Shown: positions 9,015-16,441 of the stretch, one piece after another
Layout: each line of letters begins with the position of its first letter
Numbering within the stretch: position 1 is the first letter of the stretch
Assembly: GCA_009785425.1 (NCBI GenBank)
Contig: WQWI01000001.1
Location: 62,001 to 126,000, forward strand
Reading direction: 5' to 3'
Source: Bacteroidales bacterium
GTDB taxonomy: Bacteria > Bacteroidota > Bacteroidia > Bacteroidales > P3
DNA: 64,000 nt
The notes under the pieces: model-generated
What the model was told of the DNA's origin: nothing
Database searches by the model: none
The model's input: the letters and a program-made list of their open reading frames with translations, nothing else
Translations under genes and position numbers: made by a program

Positions 9015-9214
9015 CCCATACAAAAACAATTTAGGTAGCCAATGCAAAACATGTTAAAAAACACTCAAAACTTTTGCCGAAAAAACTTGCTTTTCTCGGA
9101 TTTTTGTGTAAACACACACATACACATCTCCTAAATTCCCACCCACCCGCATTATTTAGTTTTAGAAAAAACCAAATTGCAAAGATATATTTTTTTGCAA
9201 TATGGTGAGTTCTG

Positions 9215-9251
9215 CACATCGGACGTTGAGCCTGTCGAAACGCCCGATGTG
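9215..9251. repeat. palindromic repeat with GAGCCTGTCGAAAC core
   Basis: CACATCGGACG and CGCCCGATGTG form an inverted repeat around TTGAGCCTGTCGAAA. It lies upstream of the LRR gene in a 291-bp stretch with no other gene. Reverse reading gives the RQAQRP peptide often predicted from such repeats; no real ORF is claimed. Confidence 0.7.
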
Positions 9252-9305
9252 TTTTTTTGTGCAAATAACCCAATAAGCAAACAAACAAATAAACATACAA
9301 TCATT

Positions 9306-10472
9306 ATGAAAAAACCACTTTTATCCCTCGCCCTAATCCTCGCAACAAGCCTTGCAGGGTTCGCTCAAACCTCCGGATTTTCCGGAGACCTAACTTGGGC
9401 TATCGCTGACGACACACTCCGAATTAGAGTAACTCACGCAACCAACACTGCAGGAATGAATAACTTTTCTAATGTAAATGAGGTTACTACTGCTCCCTGG
9501 GGTACAGTCGAAAATCGAGATTTATTCTATGCTGTAATTATAGAGGAACGTGTAACTTCAATCGGAGACCATGCGTTTCGGGGATTAACCGGGCTAACTT
9601 CTGCAACCATTGGCACAAGCGTAACAACAATCGGAAGGGCGGCGTTTAATAACACACGCTTCACCTCAATAATTATTCCTGACAATGTAACCTCAATTGG
9701 AAATGTGGCGTTTTTAGATAATCCAGCGTTAACTTCTGTAACCATTGGCACAGGCGTAACAACAATCGGAGAGGAGGTGTTTGCAAATAGTACTAATCTA
9801 TCGTCAATAACGGTACATCGCACAGTACCGCCAACTGTAGAATCTAATGCTTTTTTGGGTTTGCCGGCTACGGCTTGTTTGCGTGTACCTGAAGCCTCTG
9901 TTTCGGCTTATAAAGATGCTGACGTTTGGCAAGATTTTTCGTGTATTGAGCCAATATCTATCGCAGTAACCAATATCACAAACGTGCCAACAACAGTAAC
10001 AGCAGGCACAACGCTCGCACTAATCGGCACAGTAAATCCGATCAATGCCACAAATCAAACCATCGTGTGGAGCGTTCAAAATGCAGGTACAACAGGTGCA
10101 ACCATCAACGGCAACACGCTCAACGCAACATCGGCGGGAACTATGTCCGTTCGTGCCACAATTGTAAACGGAGCAACTGCAACAACGAATTTTACACAGG
10201 ATTTTAACATTACAGTTACGGCAGAAAGCACCTCAATTATCGACATTGACCAACAAGACGTTTTGAGCGTACACCCCAATCCATTCACAGACCAAATCCA
10301 CATCACCAACGCCGAAATCGGTGCGATGTTATACATTCTCAACGCAACCGGAAACACCGTACACACGCAGCCAATAACAAGCCAAACCCAAACAATTTGG
10401 TTAGGGCATTTGCCAAATGGTGTGTATATTTTGCGTATCGGCGAGCAGTCGATAAGGATTGTGAAGCAGTAA
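9306..10472 (+). CDS. secreted leucine-rich-repeat (LRR_5/BspA-like) protein with T9SS sorting domain
   Basis: A 388-aa cell-surface or secreted protein. Residues 1-20 are a signal peptide ending GFAQ. Residues about 85-190 are BspA-type leucine-rich repeats (VTSIGDHAFRGLTGLTSATI, VTTIGRAAFNN, VTSIGNVAFLDN). Then comes an Ig-like bacterial domain (about 215-300, NPINATNQTIVWSV). The C-terminus is a type A T9SS sorting domain (SVHPNPFTDQIHI...LPNGVYILRIGEQSIRIVKQ). LRR_5 proteins of this kind mediate adhesion in other bacteria; the partner here is unknown. The start at 9306 gives the clean signal peptide, unlike the ORF-track start at 9177. Confidence 0.9.
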   Translation: MKKPLLSLALILATSLAGFAQTSGFSGDLTWAIADDTLRIRVTHATNTAGMNNFSNVNEVTTAPWGTVENRDLFYAVIIEERVTSIGDHAFRGLTGLTSATIGTSVTTIGRAAFNNTRFTSIIIPDNVTSIGNVAFLDNPALTSVTIGTGVTTIGEEVFANSTNLSSITVHRTVPPTVESNAFLGLPATACLRVPEASVSAYKDADVWQDFSCIEPISIAVTNITNVPTTVTAGTTLALIGTVNPINATNQTIVWSVQNAGTTGATINGNTLNATSAGTMSVRATIVNGATATTNFTQDFNITVTAESTSIIDIDQQDVLSVHPNPFTDQIHITNAEIGAMLYILNATGNTVHTQPITSQTQTIWLGHLPNGVYILRIGEQSIRIVKQ

Positions 10473-10494
10473 AAAAAATGACCTGAAATTTATT

Positions 10495-10522
10495 GTAGGG
10501 GCGTTGCGTGCAACGCCCTTAC
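10495..10522. repeat. GTAGGGGC-arm palindrome after the LRR gene
   Basis: A 28-bp near-perfect palindrome (half-site GTAGGGGCGTTGCG), 22 bp after the stop codon. It could also end transcription. Confidence 0.85.
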
Positions 10523-10579
10523 TTATTTTCAGCATTTTGATGATTAAAAAATAATTTGGTGTGTTTGGGATTTTTTTTG

Positions 10580-10587
10580 TAACTTTG
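10580..10587 (+). promoter_or_regulatory. -7 promoter element (TAACTTTG) for the toxin-antitoxin-rsmI unit
   Basis: TAACTTTG lies 16 bp before the antitoxin ATG. No later promoter is seen before rsmI, so rsmI probably depends at least partly on it. Confidence 0.65.
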
Positions 10588-10603
10588 CAGAAAATACACG
10601 GCT

Positions 10604-10840
10604 ATGAGTACGGCAGAATTAAGAACACATATTGTTCACAGATTAGCGACTATCTACGATGCAAATGTTTTGGAAGAAATCAACTCAATGCTTGATTTCA
10701 AAATTTCAGATCCGGTTTTTCGCTGTACAAAAGAGCAACGTGTTGCCATCTCACAGGCACAGCAAGCAGTTGCAAACGGGGAATATGTAAGCCACGAAGA
10801 TGTTCAAAATGCCGTTGAATTATGTTTAAGCGAAAACTAA
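10604..10840 (+). CDS. antitoxin of a ParE/RelE-type module
   Basis: A 78-aa, mainly helical acidic protein (MSTAELRTHIVHRLATIYDA, then DVQNAVELCLSEN) directly before, and overlapping by 19 bp, a RelE/ParE-type toxin gene. This order, size and overlap are typical of type II toxin-antitoxin operons, where the antitoxin also represses its own promoter. No classic DNA-binding motif is obvious. The identification rests mainly on the partner. Confidence 0.75.
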   Translation: MSTAELRTHIVHRLATIYDANVLEEINSMLDFKISDPVFRCTKEQRVAISQAQQAVANGEYVSHEDVQNAVELCLSEN

Positions 10841-11124
10841 TTTGGTCGTCTCGTGCCAAAATAGAACTCCTTGAGATATTGGATTTCTACAAAAAACGCA
10901 ATGGCAACGCTAATTACAGCAGAAAACTTTATACTCGAATTGAGGAACTATTGGAATTATGCAAAGCACATAGTTTTATAGGAAAACGAACCGATTTCGA
11001 AAACGTAAGAGTGTTGATTGTTGATGATTATTTGATTTTTTACGAGGTTAGCAATACCGAGATAACCGTACTAACAATTTGGAGTTCTCGGCGAAATTCG
11101 GAAGCCTTACAGATTCGAAGATGA
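10822..11124 (+). CDS. RelE/ParE family toxin
   Basis: A 100-aa basic protein with the RelE/ParE fold pattern: an N-terminal strand and helix (LIWSSRAKIELLEILDFYKKRN), a second helix (YSRKLYTRIEELLELC), a central GKRTDFENVRVLIVDDYLIF stretch and a final TVLTIWSSRRN strand. The family either cleaves ribosome-bound mRNA (RelE) or inhibits gyrase (ParE); the sequence does not decide which. It overlaps the antitoxin at its 5' end, and its TGA overlaps a possible ATG of rsmI (ATGA). Confidence 0.85.
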   Translation: MFKRKLIWSSRAKIELLEILDFYKKRNGNANYSRKLYTRIEELLELCKAHSFIGKRTDFENVRVLIVDDYLIFYEVSNTEITVLTIWSSRRNSEALQIRR

Positions 11125-11810
11125 TAATGAAAACAGCAAAACTATACATAGTCCCCACCCCAATCGGCAATCTCGAAGATTTAACGTTTCGTGCACTTCG
11201 TGTTTTGAAAGAGGTTGACTTGATTTTGGCGGAAGATACGAGAGACTCTGCAAAATTGCTCAAACACTACGACATTCAAACACGTATGCAGTCGTACCAT
11301 TCGTTCAACGAACATCAAAAGGTGCAGTCGTTTGTAGAAAAAATCAAATCGGGGCAAACCATTGCTTTGATTAGTGATGCGGGAACTCCGGCGATTTCGG
11401 ATCCGGGCTTTTTGCTCGTTCGAGAGTGTGCAAATGCAGGGATTGAGGTAGAATGCTTGCCCGGTGCAACGGCATTTGTTCCGGCGTTGGTCAATTCAGC
11501 TTTGCCTTGCGAGCGCTTTATTTTCGAGGGCTTTTTGCCCGTCAAAAAAGGTCGTCAGACCAAACTTGGGCAACTCAAAAATCAAGATTGTACAATGATT
11601 TTTTATGAGTCGCCGTACCGCTTAGTCAAAACATTAGAACAATTTTCCGAAGTTTTCGGAAACGACCGAAAAGCCTGTGTTTGCAGAGAATTAACCAAAA
11701 TATACGAAGAAAACAAACGCGGTACATTGCAAGAATTGATTGCACATTTTTCGGGAAAAGATGTGAAAGGCGAAATAGTTATTGTTGTTGCGGGGAAATC
11801 GAAGTGGTAA
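11121..11810 (+). CDS. rsmI: 16S rRNA (cytidine1402-2'-O)-methyltransferase RsmI
   Basis: RsmI methylates the ribose of C1402 in the decoding centre of 16S rRNA. The 229-aa product shows the tetrapyrrole-methylase-like fold with the family motifs LYIVPTPIGNLEDLT, AEDTRD, SYHSFNEHQ, ALISDAGTPAISDPGF and LPGATAFVPAL. Start at 11121 (ATGATAATGAAA) overlaps the toxin stop as ATGA; the ATG at 11127 is equally possible and gives the conserved MKTAKLYIV. The ORF-track start at 11079 lies inside the toxin gene and is not supported. The coupling to a toxin gene is unusual for a housekeeping methyltransferase. Confidence 0.95.
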   Translation: MIMKTAKLYIVPTPIGNLEDLTFRALRVLKEVDLILAEDTRDSAKLLKHYDIQTRMQSYHSFNEHQKVQSFVEKIKSGQTIALISDAGTPAISDPGFLLVRECANAGIEVECLPGATAFVPALVNSALPCERFIFEGFLPVKKGRQTKLGQLKNQDCTMIFYESPYRLVKTLEQFSEVFGNDRKACVCRELTKIYEENKRGTLQELIAHFSGKDVKGEIVIVVAGKSKW

Positions 11811-11828
11811 TACGCCACTGCTACAATA

Positions 11829-13829
11829 TTATTTCGTAACAACACGCCCCAAAAGGTTAGATATTTGCACGCGAGCCCGTTCAAATCTTGCCAACTCCGC
11901 AATCAAAATTTGTAAATTGTCCTCGTCTTTTTCGGCTCGTAATTTCTCTCGACGCTCGTCAATCATTTTTTCCAGTTTGCACAAGCGAAAAGCTGACAAA
12001 CACTCCGAAACAACTTGGGAAAGCTGTTCTTCTTCATGTTCTTTTTTCACACGAACACCCTTTTTTTGGTAGTTTTCGCTGATCGCATGCGGAAAATTCA
12101 TCAAGTCAATTGCCAGTTGTTTGATATTCTCGTTTTCGTGATGTGAAAAATAACCGTCGTCGATTTTTGACACAGATTGTGCTTCGGCTTCGCTCAGCAA
12201 CCGATCTGCATCGGTGGAGAAAGCGTCAAAAATCAAGCGATACAACGAATTTTCAAAACCAAGTAATTCATCGTTTGAAATTTCGCTGAAAATATAATTG
12301 CCAACGTTTCTTTTTTCGACTTCGTCTGCATTCTCAACTGCTACGGTAATGTCTGCCTGATGATAATTTATCAAAATTCGAATAATTTCACGTTCAACAG
12401 CATCAATTTGCCCTTCGACCTCGCTCAGGGCACGGGCGTCATCAAGTGCTGAATGGACATTGTCATTGAGCGGAGTCGAAATGCCCACGTCTGTACCAAC
12501 ATTTTCCGAATGCTGTTTTTTGAAATTAGTACGTAGAATTTTATTGATTTCGGCAATCAGAACCGTTTCCGGAAAATCCAAAATTCGACTGCATTCCGCA
12601 GTATAAACCGATCGAGAAATTGCATCGGGAATCAAGGCTATGCTCTCGACAATATCTTTTAGCAAATTTGCCTTTTTTATTGGATCTCCGGCGGTTTCTT
12701 TCAAAAGCAAATTGGCTTTGAAGCGAATAAAATCAACCGCATTTTCCGCAATAAATTTTTGCACGTCTTCCGAGCGGTGCGAACGTGCGAACGAATCCGG
12801 GTCTTGACCATCGGGAAATGACACAATTCGAACATTCAAACCTTCTTTCAAAATCATATCTAACCCTCGAAACGAGGCTTTGATACCCGCTTCGTCACCA
12901 TCGAAAAGTACCACGACATTTTTGGTGTAACGACTGATGAGTTTGATTTGATCAACCGTCAGTGCCGTTCCGGAAGACGCAACCACATTTTCCACGCCTG
13001 CTTGATGCAACGAAATCACATCGGTGTAACCTTCCACCAATAAACACGAGTCTTGCTTAACAATTGCAGATTTCGAAAAATATAATCCGTAAAGAACTTT
13101 GCTTTTGCTGTAAATATCGCTCTCCGGCGAATTCACGTATTTTGCGACTTTTTTATCGCTACTTAGCGTGCGACCTCCAAAACCGATTGTTCGCCCCGAA
13201 AGATTGTGAATTGGAAACATCACACGACCTTTGAAACGATCAAACAGCGTGCCGTCATCTTTGCGAACACTCAGTCCGGTTTTTACCAAATAGTCTGCGT
13301 TGTAGCCTTTAGTTATCGCTGTTTTTGTAAAACTTTCCCACTCGTCCAAACAATAGCCGAGTTGAAATTTTTCGATAGTTGCAGGCGAAAAACCACGTTC
13401 ACGAAAATACGACAAGCCTATAGAACGCCCAATATCATTGTCATGCAGAATTTCAACAAAATATTTTTTAGCAAATTCCGTTACATTGAACAAGCCTTCA
13501 CGCTCGTTCATTTGTTGAATCATTTCCGGCGTTTGCTCTTGCTCTTGAATTGGAATACCGTATTTTTTCGCCAAATGTCGCAATGCTTCGACATACGTGA
13601 AATGCTCGTGTTTCATCAAAAATGACACAGAGTCGCCACCTTCTCCACAGCCGAAACATTTAAAAATATTTCTTGCCGGATTTACATTGAACGACGGCGT
13701 TTTTTCGTTGTGAAACGGACACGAACCAATTAAATTCACACCACGCCTTTTGAGCGATACGAATTCTCCAACCACCTCGTCAATACGAGCGGTTTCGATA
13801 ATGGTTTGGACGGTTTCTTTGGGTATCAT
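11829..13829 (-). CDS. dnaG: DNA primase DnaG
   Basis: DnaG makes the RNA primers for replication. The 666-aa protein has the CHC2 zinc finger (C37, H40, C58, C61; CPFHNEKTPSF and KCFGCGEGG), the RNA-polymerase domain with toprim motifs LLVEGYTDVIS and LFDGDEAGIKAS, and a C-terminal helical region that would bind the DnaB helicase. Around residues 449-472 a palindromic repeat is read in frame (STPLNDNVHSALDDARALSE, VEG), between the polymerase core and the helicase-binding part, where a linker is expected. It is 14 bp downstream of the YhcG-like gene and likely shares its transcript. Confidence 0.96.
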   Translation of the reverse strand: MIPKETVQTIIETARIDEVVGEFVSLKRRGVNLIGSCPFHNEKTPSFNVNPARNIFKCFGCGEGGDSVSFLMKHEHFTYVEALRHLAKKYGIPIQEQEQTPEMIQQMNEREGLFNVTEFAKKYFVEILHDNDIGRSIGLSYFRERGFSPATIEKFQLGYCLDEWESFTKTAITKGYNADYLVKTGLSVRKDDGTLFDRFKGRVMFPIHNLSGRTIGFGGRTLSSDKKVAKYVNSPESDIYSKSKVLYGLYFSKSAIVKQDSCLLVEGYTDVISLHQAGVENVVASSGTALTVDQIKLISRYTKNVVVLFDGDEAGIKASFRGLDMILKEGLNVRIVSFPDGQDPDSFARSHRSEDVQKFIAENAVDFIRFKANLLLKETAGDPIKKANLLKDIVESIALIPDAISRSVYTAECSRILDFPETVLIAEINKILRTNFKKQHSENVGTDVGISTPLNDNVHSALDDARALSEVEGQIDAVEREIIRILINYHQADITVAVENADEVEKRNVGNYIFSEISNDELLGFENSLYRLIFDAFSTDADRLLSEAEAQSVSKIDDGYFSHHENENIKQLAIDLMNFPHAISENYQKKGVRVKKEHEEEQLSQVVSECLSAFRLCKLEKMIDERREKLRAEKDEDNLQILIAELARFERARVQISNLLGRVVTK
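12412..12484. repeat. TTCGAC...GTCGAA palindromic repeat inside dnaG
   Basis: TTCGACCTCGCTCA (12414-12427) pairs with TGAGCGGAGTCGAA (12467-12480) around a short spacer that has a further weak inverted repeat. In dnaG it is translated as part of a linker, including the peptide ARALSEVEG. Confidence 0.8.
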
Positions 13830-13843
13830 CGTTGTTTTTTGAT

Positions 13844-14977
13844 TTAGCCTATATCCTTCAGCCCCTCTTCGATCTCTTCAATGCTTGGCAGTGCTGACTT
13901 GTAATTTTCCGGCAATAAATTTGATATTTCGTATGCTGAAATTCCTATTGGTTGGCTACTACTCTCGAGCGAGTATTGTGCCATTATGTCGTTTTTGTTT
14001 TTGCAAATAAGCAATCCTATTGTTGGATTGTCGGTTTCCTTTTTTCTTTGATGATTGATAGCCGCAACATACGCCCCCAGTTTACCTGTATGTTCGGGTT
14101 GAAATTCGGTTGCTTTTAATTCAACAACCACATAGCAACGGAGTTCAGTATGATAGAAAAGCAAATCGATAAATCGTTCTGCATCGCCCATTTTTACGAG
14201 CACTTGTCTGCCAACAAAAGCAAATCCTTGTCCTAATTCTAGTAGAAATTTAGTAATGTTGGTAGTTAATGCGTCTTCCATTTCTCTTTCTTTGTAGCCA
14301 TCTGTAAGCGTGAGAAAATCGAAGTTGTATGGGTCTTTGAGAACTTGATTAGCCAAGTCGCTTTGAACTTCCGGCAGATGCCGTGAAAAGTTGGTCAGTG
14401 CTTTTCCTTGTTTTGAATACAGATCGGCATCCATAAAATGATCTAACACTGCTCTACTCCAGCCGTTTTCTATCGTTTTTTGAACGTAAAAAAGAGCCTC
14501 TTTGACAGATTTACATCTCGTAAATATTAAAGTGTGATGACCCCATGGTATTTGAAAAACAGGCAGATTTTGTAATTCGTCAACAAGTTGTTGACGAATT
14601 ATATTATGCTCACTATTATCCATTTGGGAATCATCAACAAGTTGTTGACGAATTGTGTTGCCAACTTGGCGTCGAATTGAAGTATCTTGAGTATAGAATT
14701 GATAAAAATACTTACAATATTTCAAATTTGTGACGGAAAATCCTTTCATGTACGGAAACTCAGAACGCAAGTCCCTACTCAGTTTCTCAAAAAATTTGCT
14801 ACCCCAAGAGGTTTCCATTTGACGAACAACAATATCTTGCCCCATGTCCCAGTAAAGGCGAAGCAATTCCTCATTCACTCGCACAGCAGCCTTGATCTGG
14901 CTTTGGCGAATTTTCGTTTTGAGGTCTATCAGCCATTGGCGATAGTCATTGCTGTCTATTTTTTCCGGCTTATTCAT
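13844..14977 (-). CDS. YhcG-type PDDEXK nuclease family protein (DUF1016)
   Basis: A 377-aa protein with the DUF1016 N-terminal helical domain (RQWLIDLKTKIRQSQIKAAV, LLRLYWDMGQDIV) and the C-terminal PDDEXK nuclease domain (GDAERFIDLLFYHTELRCYV followed by VVELKATEFQPEHTGKL; D, then ExK). YhcG proteins are DNA-associated nucleases found near mobile or restriction genes; the cellular role is poorly known. A linker near residues 105-135 has a repeated IRQQLVD(E/D) unit, encoded by two copies of a palindromic sequence. The TACCTTTG promoter is only about 9 bp from the ATG, so the transcript has almost no leader. dnaG follows in the same orientation. Confidence 0.87.
   Translation of the reverse strand: MNKPEKIDSNDYRQWLIDLKTKIRQSQIKAAVRVNEELLRLYWDMGQDIVVRQMETSWGSKFFEKLSRDLRSEFPYMKGFSVTNLKYCKYFYQFYTQDTSIRRQVGNTIRQQLVDDSQMDNSEHNIIRQQLVDELQNLPVFQIPWGHHTLIFTRCKSVKEALFYVQKTIENGWSRAVLDHFMDADLYSKQGKALTNFSRHLPEVQSDLANQVLKDPYNFDFLTLTDGYKEREMEDALTTNITKFLLELGQGFAFVGRQVLVKMGDAERFIDLLFYHTELRCYVVVELKATEFQPEHTGKLGAYVAAINHQRKKETDNPTIGLLICKNKNDIMAQYSLESSSQPIGISAYEISNLLPENYKSALPSIEEIEEGLKDIG
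14575..14653. repeat. two palindromic copies inside the YhcG-like gene
   Basis: Copy one (14575-14599) is a 25-bp perfect palindrome, half-site ATTCGTCAACAA around a central G. Copy two (about 14629-14653) has the same TCAACAAGTTGTTGACGAAT with one side altered. They encode the repeated QQLVD peptide. Confidence 0.8.
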
Positions 14978-14985
14978 ATTTTTTG

Positions 14986-14993
14986 CAAAGGTA
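14986..14993 (-). promoter_or_regulatory. -7 promoter element (TACCTTTG) for the yhcG-like/dnaG unit
   Basis: The minus strand reads TACCTTTG, 8 bp before the ATG at 14977, predicting a leader of a few bases. Confidence 0.6.
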
Positions 14994-15024
14994 CGGTATT
15001 ATTTTTGTTTTCAAAATTTCCGGG

Positions 15025-15912
15025 CTACTGAACACACCGCAATGAAAAACCATTAAACTTACTACCCCAATGCTGTGGATTGATAGTCCCAGTTGAAGAA
15101 AAACGTAAGAGAAATCCGCCGTCTGCGGAATCCCCCGACTGCGACCAGTAGTACCCCCACGTGCCTTGACCGAACAACCCACCACTCGTATTGCAGGCAC
15201 CTCCAAAAGCACCGCCCCAAAGGGTAATATAGTTATTATTGACAAAAGTCGTATTTGTTCGAAACTGTCCGGTTCCGCCCATAGCAATATCCAAATCTCT
15301 AAAATCCTCCCTTGTGGGAACTCGCCAAGGATAGGGGCAAAGCTCCTCTCTCAACTCATACACTGCCTGCCAAGAAAACAAAACGCCTCTTTGATCGGGA
15401 TTTGAACGGCAATCAACGTTATAGCCGGCAGCTAATGACCAACCGCTGAAAGACGTTTTATTCCTACAGTCGTCCGTTTGCACAGCGTCAGACCAGATTT
15501 GAGTGATACTATCGTTTGAAATTTCCCAAGTACTACTCGTAACAAAACTTGCTCTACCAAGCCCTGTTTCCCAGCCTAACACAACCTCTACAACGCTTGT
15601 ATCCGAATGAGTACCATTTTCTGACATAGCGACAATAGCTGTCACACCCGTGTCAATTGCTACTACAACGCCATCGGTAACAGAAGCAATAGAAGCACTG
15701 TCGCTTGACCAAATCACATTTTGGTTAGTGGCATTTGCGGGCGAAATGGTTGCCCTCAAAGTCAAACTGTCGCCAATGGTTAATACGGCTATGGTTTGAT
15801 TGAGCCTTAAATCGTTAACCACAATACTGATGTCATCGTCGTTTCCGCAAGAAACAAAAACAAGGGAAAACGCAACAAGCATAGTCGTTAGGCGGAACAA
15901 ATATTTTTTCAT
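15025..15912 (-). CDS. lipoprotein with Ig-like (BIG2) and FISUMP domains
   Basis: A 295-aa outer-surface lipoprotein. The signal peptide ends in a lipobox with the lipidated cysteine at residue 22 (LVFVSCGNDDD); the acidic residues after it resemble Bacteroidota surface-export signals. Residues about 30-115 are a BIG2-type Ig domain (SPANATNQNVIWSSDSASIA). Residues about 118-295 are one FISUMP domain (IWSDAVQTDDC, NVDCRSN, LCPYPWRVPTREDF, FSLRCVQ), the same type found 14 times in the giant protein at 46-64 kb. The start at 15912 gives MKKYLFR; the ORF-track start upstream does not. Confidence 0.88.
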   Translation of the reverse strand: MKKYLFRLTTMLVAFSLVFVSCGNDDDISIVVNDLRLNQTIAVLTIGDSLTLRATISPANATNQNVIWSSDSASIASVTDGVVVAIDTGVTAIVAMSENGTHSDTSVVEVVLGWETGLGRASFVTSSTWEISNDSITQIWSDAVQTDDCRNKTSFSGWSLAAGYNVDCRSNPDQRGVLFSWQAVYELREELCPYPWRVPTREDFRDLDIAMGGTGQFRTNTTFVNNNYITLWGGAFGGACNTSGGLFGQGTWGYYWSQSGDSADGGFLLRFSSTGTINPQHWGSKFNGFSLRCVQ

Positions 15913-15937
15913 AGACAGTTGTTTTTGGGTAGAATTA

Positions 15938-16032
15938 TGTCTCAAAACTCGTTGTCATTGCGGGCTTGACCCGCAATCCCCTTGCTAATAAGGGATTCCG
16001 CGTCAAGCGCGGAATGACGGACATTTGAGACA
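15938..16032. repeat. TCATTGCGGG-type palindromic repeat with TGTCTCAAA ends
   Basis: Outer ends TGTCTCAAA (15938-15946) and TTTGAGACA (16024-16032) enclose GTCATTGCGGGCTTGACCCGC and GGATTCCGCGTCAAGCGCGG...ATGACGG. It lies between ridA and the FISUMP lipoprotein gene. Confidence 0.85.
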
Positions 16033-16043
16033 GTCCTACGATT

Positions 16044-16421
16044 TTATTTCACCGCAATCGTTTCAATCTCTACAAGCACACCCAACGGAAGTTTTTGCAC
16101 AGCATACGCCACACGAGCAGGTGGATTTGCAGGATAAAATTTTGCATAAACCTCGTTCATTGCGGCAAAATTATCCATTGTGCTCAACAAACACGTTGAT
16201 TTTACAACATCTTCGAACGAATATCCGGCCTCTTTCAAAATAGCTTCGATGTTTTTCAGCACTTGTTCGGTTTGTTCGGAAATACCACCTTCGACAACTT
16301 GTCCGGTTGTCGGGTCAACAGGAAGTTGTCCGGAAATGTACAGTGTACCGTTGGCTTCGATAGCTTGACTGTAAGGACCAATAGCTTTTGGTGCGTTTTG
16401 CGAGTTGATGATTTTTTTCAT
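16044..16421 (-). CDS. ridA: RidA family enamine/imine deaminase
   Basis: RidA hydrolyses reactive enamines and imines made by pyridoxal-phosphate enzymes such as threonine dehydratase. The 125-aa product has the whole family signature: APKAIGPYSQAIEANG, LYISGQLPVDP, TCLLSTMDNFAAMNEVYAKF, and PPARVAYAVQKLP with the substrate-binding arginine, then VEIETIAVK. It lies 20 bp after lptD on the same strand, so the two are probably co-transcribed. Confidence 0.95.
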   Translation of the reverse strand: MKKIINSQNAPKAIGPYSQAIEANGTLYISGQLPVDPTTGQVVEGGISEQTEQVLKNIEAILKEAGYSFEDVVKSTCLLSTMDNFAAMNEVYAKFYPANPPARVAYAVQKLPLGVLVEIETIAVK

Positions 16422-16441
16422 GTAATTATGTTTTTTTGTGT

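Noticed and set aside
9031-9300. 89-aa minus-strand ORF with a RQAQRP peptide
   Set aside because: The peptide is a translation of the palindromic repeat at 9215-9251; the rest is low complexity.
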